This document shows, one piece after another, positions 18,410 through 26,198 of a stretch of DNA of 64,000 nt (position 1 is the stretch's first letter; each line of letters starts with the position of its first letter). The notes under the pieces are model-generated. The model searched no databases and had not been told where the DNA came from. It saw nothing but the letters and a program-made list of their open reading frames with translations. A program made the translations under genes and the position numbers. This DNA comes from Thalassovita mediterranea. GTDB lineage: Bacteria > Pseudomonadota > Alphaproteobacteria > Caulobacterales > Hyphomonadaceae. The stretch is from the NCBI GenBank assembly GCA_019448215.1, contig CP080408.1:1178001-1242000 (forward strand), read 5' to 3'.

Positions 18410-19024
18410 TTAAAGAAGCGCTTCAAACGCCGAAACGCTTGCAAAGCCGCCGAACCGGGCGGCTTTTTCCACATTTGCGGCCGATATTCCACCCAGCGCA
18501 TAGAGCGGGACGGGCGAGTTGGATGCCGTTGCTGCGAAGCGCGAGAGTCCGATAGGCGTACCTGCGCTCGGGCTGGCGGAAGGAAATACGGTCGAATAGA
18601 TCAGCGCATCGACCGGAAAGGCGCGCGCGGCGCGCAGTTCGGCCGGTGAGTGGACGCTCATTGTGTGGAGCAGACCGAGACTCTGGTTGTGGCGTTGAAG
18701 ATCCTTTCGCATGCGAAATGGCCAGTGGACGCCGTCGGCGCCGGTTGCGAGCGCGAGGTCCGGATCAGCCCCGATCAGCACAATGCGCCCTGCTCTCTGA
18801 CAGTCGCTGACGATATCGAAGGCGTCTTCCATCGCATCTGCCTGCCCGAAATGCCGGATGATGACGCCAATCCCGTCAGGCAGACGGGATGCCACGGCGC
18901 GCGCATCCTTTACCCGAGCCGGATCTGTCAGGAAAAAGCCGCCCGGCAGCAGGGGGCCGGTATTCGCCTGCGCGAGATGCGCGGCGTTTCGGAACTTGCG
19001 GGAGACGGCTGCGGCGTGCTTCAT
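18410..19024 (-). CDS. Thiamine-phosphate synthase family protein
   Basis: 204 aa TIM-barrel protein of the ThiE/TenI family. Visible family blocks are IGADPDLALATGADGVH (about residues 82-98), SVHSPAEL, VFPSASPSAGTPIGL (the phosphate-binding FPTxTK-like loop) and ALGGI near the end. The usual HLGQ after DGVH is HWPF and the conserved TxTK is altered, so it may be a divergent ThiE or a TenI-like paralogue rather than the main thiamine enzyme. Divergent from yggS, with only 6 nt between the two start codons. No thi genes nearby. Confidence 0.68.
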   Translation of the reverse strand: MKHAAAVSRKFRNAAHLAQANTGPLLPGGFFLTDPARVKDARAVASRLPDGIGVIIRHFGQADAMEDAFDIVSDCQRAGRIVLIGADPDLALATGADGVHWPFRMRKDLQRHNQSLGLLHTMSVHSPAELRAARAFPVDALIYSTVFPSASPSAGTPIGLSRFAATASNSPVPLYALGGISAANVEKAARFGGFASVSAFEALL

Positions 19025-19030
19025 CCCGCC

Positions 19031-19699
19031 ATGCCTAGCACTGACCTATCAAACGACATAGCCGCCAGCCGGGACGGCATCCTGAAGCAGCTCGCTTCGG
19101 CAGCGGACCATCCGGTTGAACTTGTTGCCGTCTCAAAGAAGCAGCCCGATGAGCGCCTTCAGGCGGCGCTCGATTGCGGCCAGCGTGTCTTTGGTGAGAA
19201 CCGGGTCCAGGAAGCGCAGGAACACTGGCAGCACCGGCGGGACATTGAGGGTCTGACCCTTCACCTGATCGGTCCGCTTCAGAGCAACAAGTCCGAAGAT
19301 GCGGTTGCACTTTTCGATGTGATCCAGACGGTCGACCGCAAGAAGATTGTTCGCACGCTGAGTGAGGCGGCTGAGAAACTGAACCGGTTTCCGCATCTCC
19401 TCATTCAGGTAAATACGGGCGAGGAAGACCAGAAGTCAGGCGTGCTTCCAGCCGATCTGGAAGAGTTGATCGATTACACCCGTCAGACCTACCCCGGAGA
19501 GCTGAAAGGGCTGATGGCCATCCCGCCTGTCGATGAACCTGCGGGGCCGCACTTTGCGCTTCTGAAGAAACTTGCAGACCGGGCGGGCCTGCCCTGGGTT
19601 TCGATGGGGATGAGCGCCGATTATGAGCTTGGCGCAAAGCTCGGTGCCACGCATGTCCGCGTTGGTAGCGCCTTCTTTGGCGAGCGCAAAACCGCCTAG
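19031..19699 (+). CDS. yggS: Pyridoxal-phosphate homeostasis protein (YggS/PROSC family)
   Basis: PLP-carrying single-domain protein thought to buffer free PLP. 222 aa from the ATG at 19031 (MPSTDLSNDIAASRDG). The PLP lysine lies in LVAVSKKQP, and GENRVQEA, HLIGPLQSNK and LMAIPP are family blocks, with SMGMSADYELG near the C-terminus. I chose this start because it sits just before the first family helix; longer in-frame versions run antisense through the thiE-like gene. The stop is shared with the convergent L,D-transpeptidase through one CTAG (19696-19699). Confidence 0.92.
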   Translation: MPSTDLSNDIAASRDGILKQLASAADHPVELVAVSKKQPDERLQAALDCGQRVFGENRVQEAQEHWQHRRDIEGLTLHLIGPLQSNKSEDAVALFDVIQTVDRKKIVRTLSEAAEKLNRFPHLLIQVNTGEEDQKSGVLPADLEELIDYTRQTYPGELKGLMAIPPVDEPAGPHFALLKKLADRAGLPWVSMGMSADYELGAKLGATHVRVGSAFFGERKTA

Positions 19700-20211
19700 C
19701 TGGCGCGCAGGATCTCTATGCCCGTGTCCTTGTCGCAATGGGCAAGGAGCAACTGGAGGTCGTCGAAAGCGAGCGCGATGCAGCCTTCGGTCGGCGAATA
19801 GTCGGGCTTGGCGATATGCATGAAGATGGCGCTGCCCTTGCCGGGAACGACCGGGTCAGTGTTGTGATCAAGCTGGACGACGATGTCGTAAAGATCATCC
19901 TCGCGCCACATGACTTCGTGGCTGGCCGGATACGGGCGTTTGACCGCGCAATTATAGAGCGGATCGTCCGGTTCATCACACCAGCCATCATCGGGGTGAA
20001 GCGGCGTTGCGGGGAGCACGGTCTTCGGCCGGTCGAACTTGTCGGCGCGCCAGAAAACCCGTTTGATTTTCCAGAGACCGATGGGCGAAGCACCATCGCC
20101 CTCGGTTTTCTTCGCGGCGTCCACCATGCCGCCCTTGCCGATCGCGCACTGGAAAGTCAGGCCCTGCCCAATAATTTTCCTGTCTGGGGTTACCCGGAAA
20201 CGTGTCGGCAT
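19696..20211 (-). CDS. L,D-transpeptidase catalytic (YkuD) domain protein
   Basis: 171 aa. The C-terminal half has the YkuD motif: a His in IFMHIAKPDY, then about 9 residues later SPTEGCIALAFDDL with the catalytic Cys. The N-terminal part has IGKGGMVDAAKKTEGDGASP, a segment typical of short alphaproteobacterial members. Expected role: 3-3 peptidoglycan cross-linking or lipoprotein attachment. No signal peptide or membrane segment is visible, odd for a periplasmic enzyme. An alternative start further upstream would not add one. It converges on yggS and shares its CTAG stop. Confidence 0.85.
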   Translation of the reverse strand: MPTRFRVTPDRKIIGQGLTFQCAIGKGGMVDAAKKTEGDGASPIGLWKIKRVFWRADKFDRPKTVLPATPLHPDDGWCDEPDDPLYNCAVKRPYPASHEVMWREDDLYDIVVQLDHNTDPVVPGKGSAIFMHIAKPDYSPTEGCIALAFDDLQLLLAHCDKDTGIEILRAS

Positions 20212-20311
20212 CTGGCCGCTCCCAAAATCGTGATCATCTAGTTATTCGACGGCGAGTCGGTGTTATGTGTATCGCGTCCCGCCAACAGCCAGCAACCCGG
20301 CATCGCTTTAC

Positions 20312-21001
20312 ATGATCAGCACAAAGACACTTCTTCTTGTCGATGATGACGACGAACTTCGCGGCGCGCTCGCAGAGCAGTTCAACCTGCATGACGGCTT
20401 CGAGGCGATGGAGGCAGCCAATGCCTCCGAAGCGCTGAAGCTGATTGAGACGCAGCGGTTTGACCTCGTCCTGCTCGATGTCGACATGCCGGACATGGAC
20501 GGGCGCGAAGCCTGCAAACTGATGCGCCAGCGGGGCCTTCGCGCGCCTGTTGTGATGCTGACGGGTCAGGATAGCGACGCCGACACCATTCTTGGGCTCG
20601 AATCCGGCGCGAACGATTATGTGACCAAGCCTTTCCGGTTTTCCGTCCTGCTTGCCCGTGTGCGCGCCCACCTTCGCAGCTTTGAGCAGAGCGAGGACGC
20701 GACCTTCACCCTCGGTCCTTATGAGTTTCAGCCGGCGATGAAGCTTCTCGTCACTTCAAGCGACCAGAAGGTGCGGCTGACCGAGAAGGAAACCAATATC
20801 CTCAAATATCTCTACAGGGCTGGCGGTAAGGCCGTGGCCCGCGAGGAGCTGCTCGCAGAGGTCTGGGGATATAATGCCGCCGTGACGACGCACACGCTGG
20901 AGACGCATGTCTACCGGCTGCGCCAGAAGATAGAGCCTGATCCGGCAAATGCCCGCATTCTGATTACCGAAGCCGGTGGATACAGGCTGCAGGCGGGTTA
21001 G
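20312..21001 (+). CDS. OmpR/PhoB-type response regulator, CenR-like
   Basis: 229 aa: an N-terminal receiver domain with the acidic pair in LLVDDDDELR, phospho-acceptor Asp in LVLLDVDMPDMDG (about residue 54), switch Thr (VVMLTGQD) and Lys (YVTKPF), then a winged-helix DNA-binding domain ending ARILITEAGGYRLQAG. I chose the ATG at 20312 (MISTKTLLLVDDD); the longer in-frame start gives 15 extra residues absent from the family. CenR, the essential envelope regulator of Caulobacter, is encoded in the same neighbourhood, without an adjacent kinase gene, as here. CenR identity is by synteny. Confidence 0.82.
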   Translation: MISTKTLLLVDDDDELRGALAEQFNLHDGFEAMEAANASEALKLIETQRFDLVLLDVDMPDMDGREACKLMRQRGLRAPVVMLTGQDSDADTILGLESGANDYVTKPFRFSVLLARVRAHLRSFEQSEDATFTLGPYEFQPAMKLLVTSSDQKVRLTEKETNILKYLYRAGGKAVAREELLAEVWGYNAAVTTHTLETHVYRLRQKIEPDPANARILITEAGGYRLQAG

Positions 21002-21010
21002 GCTCGCTAC

Positions 21011-21823
21011 CTAGAAATGGAATGTCGTGCTGACCGGCGCGTGATCGGACGGCTTCCAGCCGCCGCGCCAGCCAAGATGGATGCTATAGCTCTGAAGGTC
21101 TGCCCCGGCCATGGCGGCATCATTCGCCCAGATATGGTCGAGACGACGGCCACGGTTTGAGGCTGCCCAGTCCTTCGCCCGGTAAGACCACCAGGTATAG
21201 AGCTTCTGGCCGTCGGCGTGACGCGTACGCGCGATGTCGGTGAACCCGCCCGCCTTGCGCGCCTTCTCCAGCGCCTTCGTCTCAACCGGTGTGTGCGAGA
21301 CGATCTTCAGAAGCTGCTTGTGCGACCAGACATCGTTTTCGTGCGGCGCAACGTTGAGGTCGCCGACGAGAATATGAGGCTCTGGCGCATTGGCCGAGGA
21401 CGCAAAGTCACGCGCCATGCATTCCAGGAAGTCCAGCTTGTGGGCGAACTTGTCGTTCTTGACTGGGTCCGGCTCATCGCCGCCTGCGGGCAGGTAGATA
21501 TTGTGGATCAGCGCGCCATTGATGCGCGCGGTCTGTACGCGGGCATGGCCTTCGCGGCAGAGTGGATGCGCATCGACCGGTTCAATCGGGTGGCGTGAGA
21601 CAATCGCGACGCCGTGATGGCCACCGGACTGGCCGAGGATCTGGAAGTGATTGTACCCGATCTCGCGGAAGGCTTTCTGCGGGAACTGGTCGGTCTGGCA
21701 CTTGATCTCCTGCAGGCAGAGAACGTCAGAGCCTTCCTCTTTCAGGAAAGCCTGCACGTTCGGTGCCCTCAGGCGGACCGAGTTGATGTTCCAGGTGGTG
21801 AGTTTGAGCGGCTGCGCTGGCAT
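21011..21823 (-). CDS. xthA: Exodeoxyribonuclease III
   Basis: Mg-dependent AP endonuclease and 3'-5' exonuclease of base-excision repair. 270 aa from the ATG at 21821-21823 (MPAQPLKLTTWNINSVRLR); a further in-frame ATG upstream adds 12 residues with no family counterpart. Motifs: WNINSVR (Asn), LQEIKCQ (metal-binding Glu), VGDLNVAP (catalytic Asp-Asn) and SDHAPVSTTF (His) at the end. Its stop lies 9 nt from the end of the cenR-like gene, convergent. Confidence 0.94.
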   Translation of the reverse strand: MPAQPLKLTTWNINSVRLRAPNVQAFLKEEGSDVLCLQEIKCQTDQFPQKAFREIGYNHFQILGQSGGHHGVAIVSRHPIEPVDAHPLCREGHARVQTARINGALIHNIYLPAGGDEPDPVKNDKFAHKLDFLECMARDFASSANAPEPHILVGDLNVAPHENDVWSHKQLLKIVSHTPVETKALEKARKAGGFTDIARTRHADGQKLYTWWSYRAKDWAASNRGRRLDHIWANDAAMAGADLQSYSIHLGWRGGWKPSDHAPVSTTFHF

Positions 21824-21871
21824 GTCGCTCGCCTTAGCCGCGCTGCCCGGACCGGTCAACGCGGCGACTGG

Positions 21872-22747
21872 CTAACCTTCGTTGGATGGCTCAGGGATCG
21901 GCTCATAGCGAAGCTTTGAGACCTGCAGCGTGACCGACCCGATTGCGTCTGTGTCAGCCTGGATCTTCACCGGCATGTAGGTGCCGTTATCCATCGGAGC
22001 CATCCACATGCGGAGCGGGCCTTCAATGCCGGTCAGTGTCTCTTTCGCGTTGATCTCGTCAGCGTCGTAGCCAGCGATCTTGTCCATGGAGACATGACAC
22101 TCATATGCCTGCCCGCGATAGGCATCGGTCTTTACCTGTTTGAGACCTGCATTCTCAAAGGTGAGATGGGTCAGCTGGCGGCCGTCGAAAATCTTCATCG
22201 GGCCACCGCATGGGTTGCCGTCTGCAGGGCGCGGCGTGAAAGCGTGGCCGAGGAAGGCCGTCAGCGGGTCAGCGGCTTCCAGCTTTTGCGCTGGCGTGGC
22301 AGGCGGCTCACCAAGATTGCCGAAGGCCGGCGTCGCCGTCATTGCGACATCGCTCGCACCATAAGTCATCTCAACGCGGCGGTTCTTCTTGCCGTCGCGG
22401 TTCTGCGAGACGTAGGCGTATGGCTCTAGGTGGTCGTCGCGCACATAGCCGCTGGCGGCAAGGCGCATGTCATAATTGACCAGAATGTCAGCGAGACCCG
22501 TCGTCTTCACCACGCCATTGATGGAATAGGTGTCGGGTTGAAGGTCCATGCGGAAATTGGCGCGGCCCGTGATCGGAATGAACAGCGCCCATGCGGTCGC
22601 CTTCACCTCATAGACAAGACGCATCGGTTCTCCGGCCCGAACTTCTCCAAGTGGAGACACTGTGGCCGCAGCGGATGTAGACTGGGCCGAAGACAGACCT
22701 GCGGTCGCAAGCGCAACAAGGCTCGTGGCGGCGATCATCTTTTTCAT
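21872..22747 (-). CDS. DUF3108 domain-containing exported protein
   Basis: 291 aa, with a Sec signal (MKKMIAATSLVALATAGLSSAQS). The body matches the DUF3108 pattern: an N-terminal strand set MRLVYEVKATAWALFIPITG, a middle Asp/Pro-rich part and a C-terminal PMDNGTYMPVKIQ block describing a beta-rich lipid-binding-like fold. Function unknown; a lipocalin-like envelope role is a guess. It starts about 49 nt upstream of xthA on the same strand, so both may share the promoter in the approximately 205 bp gap before rpmB. Confidence 0.78.
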   Translation of the reverse strand: MKKMIAATSLVALATAGLSSAQSTSAAATVSPLGEVRAGEPMRLVYEVKATAWALFIPITGRANFRMDLQPDTYSINGVVKTTGLADILVNYDMRLAASGYVRDDHLEPYAYVSQNRDGKKNRRVEMTYGASDVAMTATPAFGNLGEPPATPAQKLEAADPLTAFLGHAFTPRPADGNPCGGPMKIFDGRQLTHLTFENAGLKQVKTDAYRGQAYECHVSMDKIAGYDADEINAKETLTGIEGPLRMWMAPMDNGTYMPVKIQADTDAIGSVTLQVSKLRYEPIPEPSNEG

Positions 22748-22884
22748 GTAGGAAAGTCCTTAATTCGAGACGTTGGCTCTCACCGTATATAAGTGCATAC
22801 CAGAACGGCAGCTGAACAGGGGCAACCTGACTTCGCCGCTATAATACCTCAATTTGGCCGTGTGTAACCGGCTGAGCGTGACGG

Positions 22885-22913
22885 TTGACGTTTGCCTGGC
22901 TGGCGCGTATGAG
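22885..22913 (+). promoter_or_regulatory. Sigma-70 type promoter for rpmB
   Basis: TTGACG at 22885-22890 and TATGAG at 22908-22913 with a 17-nt spacer. A start near 22920 would give a leader of about 36 nt to the rpmB ATG at 22956, sensible for a ribosomal protein gene. Confidence 0.5.
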
Positions 22914-22955
22914 CGCCGCTTCGGATTTGATCTAACACTATTAAGCGAGCGCCCC

Positions 22956-23249
22956 ATGGCACGCCAATGCGAACTTTCAGGCGTCAAGCCGATCGTCGGC
23001 CACAAAGTGAGCCACTCGAATGTAAAGACCAAGCGCCGGTTCCTTCCGAACCTGGTGAACGTGACCCTGCGGTCTGAAGCCCTCGGCCGGGACGTGTCCC
23101 TGCGCATTGCGGCAAAGACCCTGCGTACGGTCGACAAGCATGGCGGCCTCGACGGCTACCTTGCAAAGTCGAAGGACGACACGCTTTCTGCGAAGGCCCT
23201 CAAGATCAAGCGGGACATCGAGAAGCAGGCTGCTGAAGCAAGCGCCTAG
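22956..23249 (+). CDS. rpmB: 50S ribosomal protein L28
   Basis: 97 aa, the usual alphaproteobacterial length. It starts [21 protein letters not shown], followed by [12 protein letters not shown], the L28 signature. The ATG at 22956 is taken because the family begins at MARxC; an in-frame ATG 102 nt upstream has no support. No zinc-binding CxxC pair is present, so it is the zinc-free form. Flanked by a clear promoter upstream and a strong terminator downstream, making it a single-gene unit. Confidence 0.97.
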   Translation: MARQCELSGVKPIVGHKVSHSNVKTKRRFLPNLVNVTLRSEALGRDVSLRIAAKTLRTVDKHGGLDGYLAKSKDDTLSAKALKIKRDIEKQAAEASA

Positions 23250-23274
23250 GATCTCCTGATCTTCGACAGACTTT

Positions 23275-23305
23275 AAAAAACGCGCTCCAGACGGGGCGCG
23301 TTTTT
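23275..23305 (+). terminator. Rho-independent terminator of rpmB
   Basis: Stem CGCGCTCC (23281-23288) pairs with GGGGCGCG (23293-23300) around a 4-nt loop, followed by TTTTT and preceded by six A residues that extend the stem. The A-tract also allows termination on the other strand. Confidence 0.9.
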
Positions 23306-23365
23306 GTTTGCGTTGATCGCACATATGGGCCAGCCAGAGACAAACCTTCTTTGAGGAGTCCGTCC

Positions 23366-25054
23366 ATGCTGCGACCTGCCGCTATCCTGTCCGCCCTTCT
23401 GCTTGCAGCCTGTACGCAGCCTTCACCGACGCCGCCAGCAGCAGATGCGACGGGGCCAAGCGAAGCCGACCGCCCGAGCGCGGCGCGGATTTTCTCAAGC
23501 GGCACGATCTATACCGGTATTGCTGGCGAGACGGTGGACACGGTGGCCGTTGGCGGCGATGGCCGCATCGTCTGGACGGGCTCCGTCGATGACCTCGACG
23601 CCGAGGTCGATATCGAAAACGCTGAGTTTGTCTGGCTGAACAACAATTTCATGTATCCGGGTTTCACCGACGCCCACGCGCACCTGATCGGGATTGGGCA
23701 GAGAGAGCTGTCCTTGGACCTGACAGGCACAGCGTCTGTGGACGAGCTTGTCACGCGGATCGAGGCAGAGGCCGACGGTCTCGCTGAGGACGCCATCATC
23801 GTCGGGCGCGGCTGGATCGAGACGGGCTGGCCTGAAGGTCGTATGCCGACGGCTGCCGATCTCGACGCCGTCGTGGGCGACCGTGTCGTCATTCTCGGCC
23901 GGTCGGACGGCCACGCCCTTGTGGCGAGCTCGGCGGCGCTTCGTGCTGCTGGCATTGATGACACCACGCCAGATGTCGAAGGCGGCAAGATCGAACGCGA
24001 TGAGGACGGCAAGGCCACAGGTATCCTGATTGATAACGCGATGACGCCTGTCTGGGGTCTTGTCGCCGCGCCGACGGAGGAAGATGTTCGACGGGCCTAT
24101 GCTGAAGGTGCCGGCGTCTATGCCGAACGTGGCTGGACGGGCCTGCACAATATGAGCGTCCCCCCGGCGCATGCAGAGGTCATGGCAACGCTGGACGAGC
24201 GCGGCGAGCTGCCGATCCGCATCTATAACGCCTTCACAGAAGACGGTTTCGACATTGCCGAGGCCCACGCCTTTGAAACTGACACCATCACGAACCGGGC
24301 CGTGAAGCTTTACATGGATGGCGCCCTCGGCTCTCGCGGCGCGCTCCTGATCGAACCTTATTCTGACCGCCCGGACATAAGCGGGCTATCCCTGCTAGAC
24401 CCCGAAGCGCTCGAAGTCCTGATGATGCGGGCCGAGGAAGATGGGGTGCAGCTTGCCATTCATGCCATTGGTGACCTTGCGAACCGGCGCATCCTGGATG
24501 TCTATGAAGAGCTTTCACTGGACGGCGACCTTCGCTGGCGCATTGAGCATACGCAGATTGTCCATCCGAGCGATATTGCCCGCATACCGGAACTTGGCCT
24601 GATCGCGTCGATGCAGCCATCCCACGCGATTGGTGACCTCAAATTCGCGCCTGCGCGCCTCGGGCCTGATCGTCTGGACGGGGCCTATGCGTGGCAGGAT
24701 TTGCTGGATGCAGGCGCGGTGATCGCAGGCGGGTCTGACGCGCCGGTTGAGGTTGGCTCGCCACTGATCGAGTTCTATGCAGCGGTCGCTCGCAAGGACC
24801 TTGAAGGCAATTCGGGTGCTGGCTGGCATCCAGAGCAGGCGCTTTCACGACAAGACGCGCTCGCGCTGTTTACCTCGTCCGCCGCTTACGCCGCCTTCAT
24901 GGAAGACGATCTTGGCACTATCGAGCCGGGCAAGATCGCTGATTTTTCCGTCTTCGACCGCGATCTGATGAGCGTGCCGGAAGCTGAAATTCTGAATGCA
25001 AATGCAGTGATGACAGTCGTTGGTGGTGAAATCGTCTGGTCTGCGGCGGAGTGA
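23366..25054 (+). CDS. Lipoprotein amidohydrolase (YtcJ-like metal-dependent hydrolase)
   Basis: 562 aa from the ATG at 23366, which has GAGGAG about 8 nt upstream (an in-frame TTG at 23351 overlaps that site). The N-terminus MLRPAAILSALLLAACTQP is a lipoprotein signal with lipobox LAAC. The metal-binding HxH is in GFTDAHAHLIG (about residues 98-108). Further amidohydrolase-3 blocks are KLYMDGALGSRGALL, HAIGDLANR, RIEHTQIVHP and AGGSDAPVE. The C-terminal segment GTIEPGKIADFSVFDRDL is typical. Probable outer- or periplasm-facing hydrolase; substrate unknown. Confidence 0.87.
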   Translation: MLRPAAILSALLLAACTQPSPTPPAADATGPSEADRPSAARIFSSGTIYTGIAGETVDTVAVGGDGRIVWTGSVDDLDAEVDIENAEFVWLNNNFMYPGFTDAHAHLIGIGQRELSLDLTGTASVDELVTRIEAEADGLAEDAIIVGRGWIETGWPEGRMPTAADLDAVVGDRVVILGRSDGHALVASSAALRAAGIDDTTPDVEGGKIERDEDGKATGILIDNAMTPVWGLVAAPTEEDVRRAYAEGAGVYAERGWTGLHNMSVPPAHAEVMATLDERGELPIRIYNAFTEDGFDIAEAHAFETDTITNRAVKLYMDGALGSRGALLIEPYSDRPDISGLSLLDPEALEVLMMRAEEDGVQLAIHAIGDLANRRILDVYEELSLDGDLRWRIEHTQIVHPSDIARIPELGLIASMQPSHAIGDLKFAPARLGPDRLDGAYAWQDLLDAGAVIAGGSDAPVEVGSPLIEFYAAVARKDLEGNSGAGWHPEQALSRQDALALFTSSAAYAAFMEDDLGTIEPGKIADFSVFDRDLMSVPEAEILNANAVMTVVGGEIVWSAAE

Positions 25055-25143
25055 CCTTTACCTCACGTCGCACTAGGCGCATGTCATTCGCGTGCTAGAA
25101 CCCCTTCGTGAGACCCGCGAGACCAATTCGAGGACGATAGTTT

Positions 25144-26127
25144 ATGAGCCTGACCAGCGATACCGATGTTCTGACCGAGCTTGAGCCGACCGTAGAGATC
25201 AAGGTCCGTGATGTCTTCGGCATCGACACCGACATGGTCGTGCACGGCTTCGAAACGAAGACCGAATACGTGCCGGAAATCGACGAGGCCTATCGCTTCG
25301 ATCCTCAGACGACGCTCGCCATCCTGGCGGGTTTTGAGCACAATCGCCGCGTCATGGTGCAGGGCTATCACGGCACCGGTAAATCGACGCATATCGAACA
25401 GGTCGCCGCGCGCCTCAACTGGCCGATGATCCGCATCAACCTCGACAGCCATGTCAGCCGGATCGACATGGTCGGGAAGGATGCGATCGTTCTCAAGGAA
25501 GGCGTTCAGGTCACCGAATTCCGCGAAGGCATCCTGCCATGGGCGCTGCAACGCCCGGTCGCGATCACCTTTGACGAATATGACGCTGGCCGTCCGGACG
25601 TGATGTTCGTGATCCAGCGCGTGCTGGAGGCCTCTGGCCGCCTCACGCTGCTCGACCAGAACCGAGTCATCTCGCCGAACCCGTATTTCCGCCTGTTTGC
25701 GACGACCAACACGGTCGGCCTCGGCGACACGACGGGCCTCTATCACGGCACCCAGCAGCTCAACCAGGGCCAGATGGACCGCTGGAGCATTGTCACGACG
25801 CTCAACTATCTTGAGCATGATGCCGAAGTGGAGATCGTCTCGACAAAGGCGACCGATCTCGACAAGGAGCTCCTGTCCAAGATGGTCCGCCTTGCGGACC
25901 TCACGCGGAACGCCTTCATGAACGGCGATATCTCGACCGTGATGAGCCCGCGTACCGTGATCACCTGGGCGGAGAACTACCGCATCTTCGGCGATCTTGG
26001 CCATTCCTTCCGGATGACCTTCCTCAACAAGTGCGACGAACTCGAACGCCCGCTCGTGGCAGAGATGTACCAGCGCTGTTTCGGTGAAGACCTGCCGGAA
26101 AGCGCGCTTATGGTGCGCGTCGCCTGA
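25144..26127 (+). CDS. cobS: Cobaltochelatase CobS-type AAA+ ATPase
   Basis: AAA+ subunit which, with CobT and CobN, inserts Co into hydrogenobyrinate a,c-diamide in aerobic cobalamin synthesis. 327 aa. Walker A is GYHGTGKST (about residues 75-83), Walker B is [10 protein letters not shown], sensor region [15 protein letters not shown]. No cobN or other cob gene is in the window and no cobalamin riboswitch precedes it. CobS/CobT pairs occur near the origin in many Alphaproteobacteria; a moonlighting MoxR/VWA-type role is possible (inference). Followed by cobT after 71 nt. Confidence 0.93.
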   Translation: MSLTSDTDVLTELEPTVEIKVRDVFGIDTDMVVHGFETKTEYVPEIDEAYRFDPQTTLAILAGFEHNRRVMVQGYHGTGKSTHIEQVAARLNWPMIRINLDSHVSRIDMVGKDAIVLKEGVQVTEFREGILPWALQRPVAITFDEYDAGRPDVMFVIQRVLEASGRLTLLDQNRVISPNPYFRLFATTNTVGLGDTTGLYHGTQQLNQGQMDRWSIVTTLNYLEHDAEVEIVSTKATDLDKELLSKMVRLADLTRNAFMNGDISTVMSPRTVITWAENYRIFGDLGHSFRMTFLNKCDELERPLVAEMYQRCFGEDLPESALMVRVA

Positions 26128-26198
26128 AGCTGATTGGCGGGCTGCAGCCCGCCTGCAAAACCCTTCGCAACTGCGATAGCGGGCGCTAAGTGAGGACC

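Noticed and set aside
25055-25143. Cobalamin riboswitch before cobS
   Set aside because: The 89-bp gap is too short and shows no B12-box.
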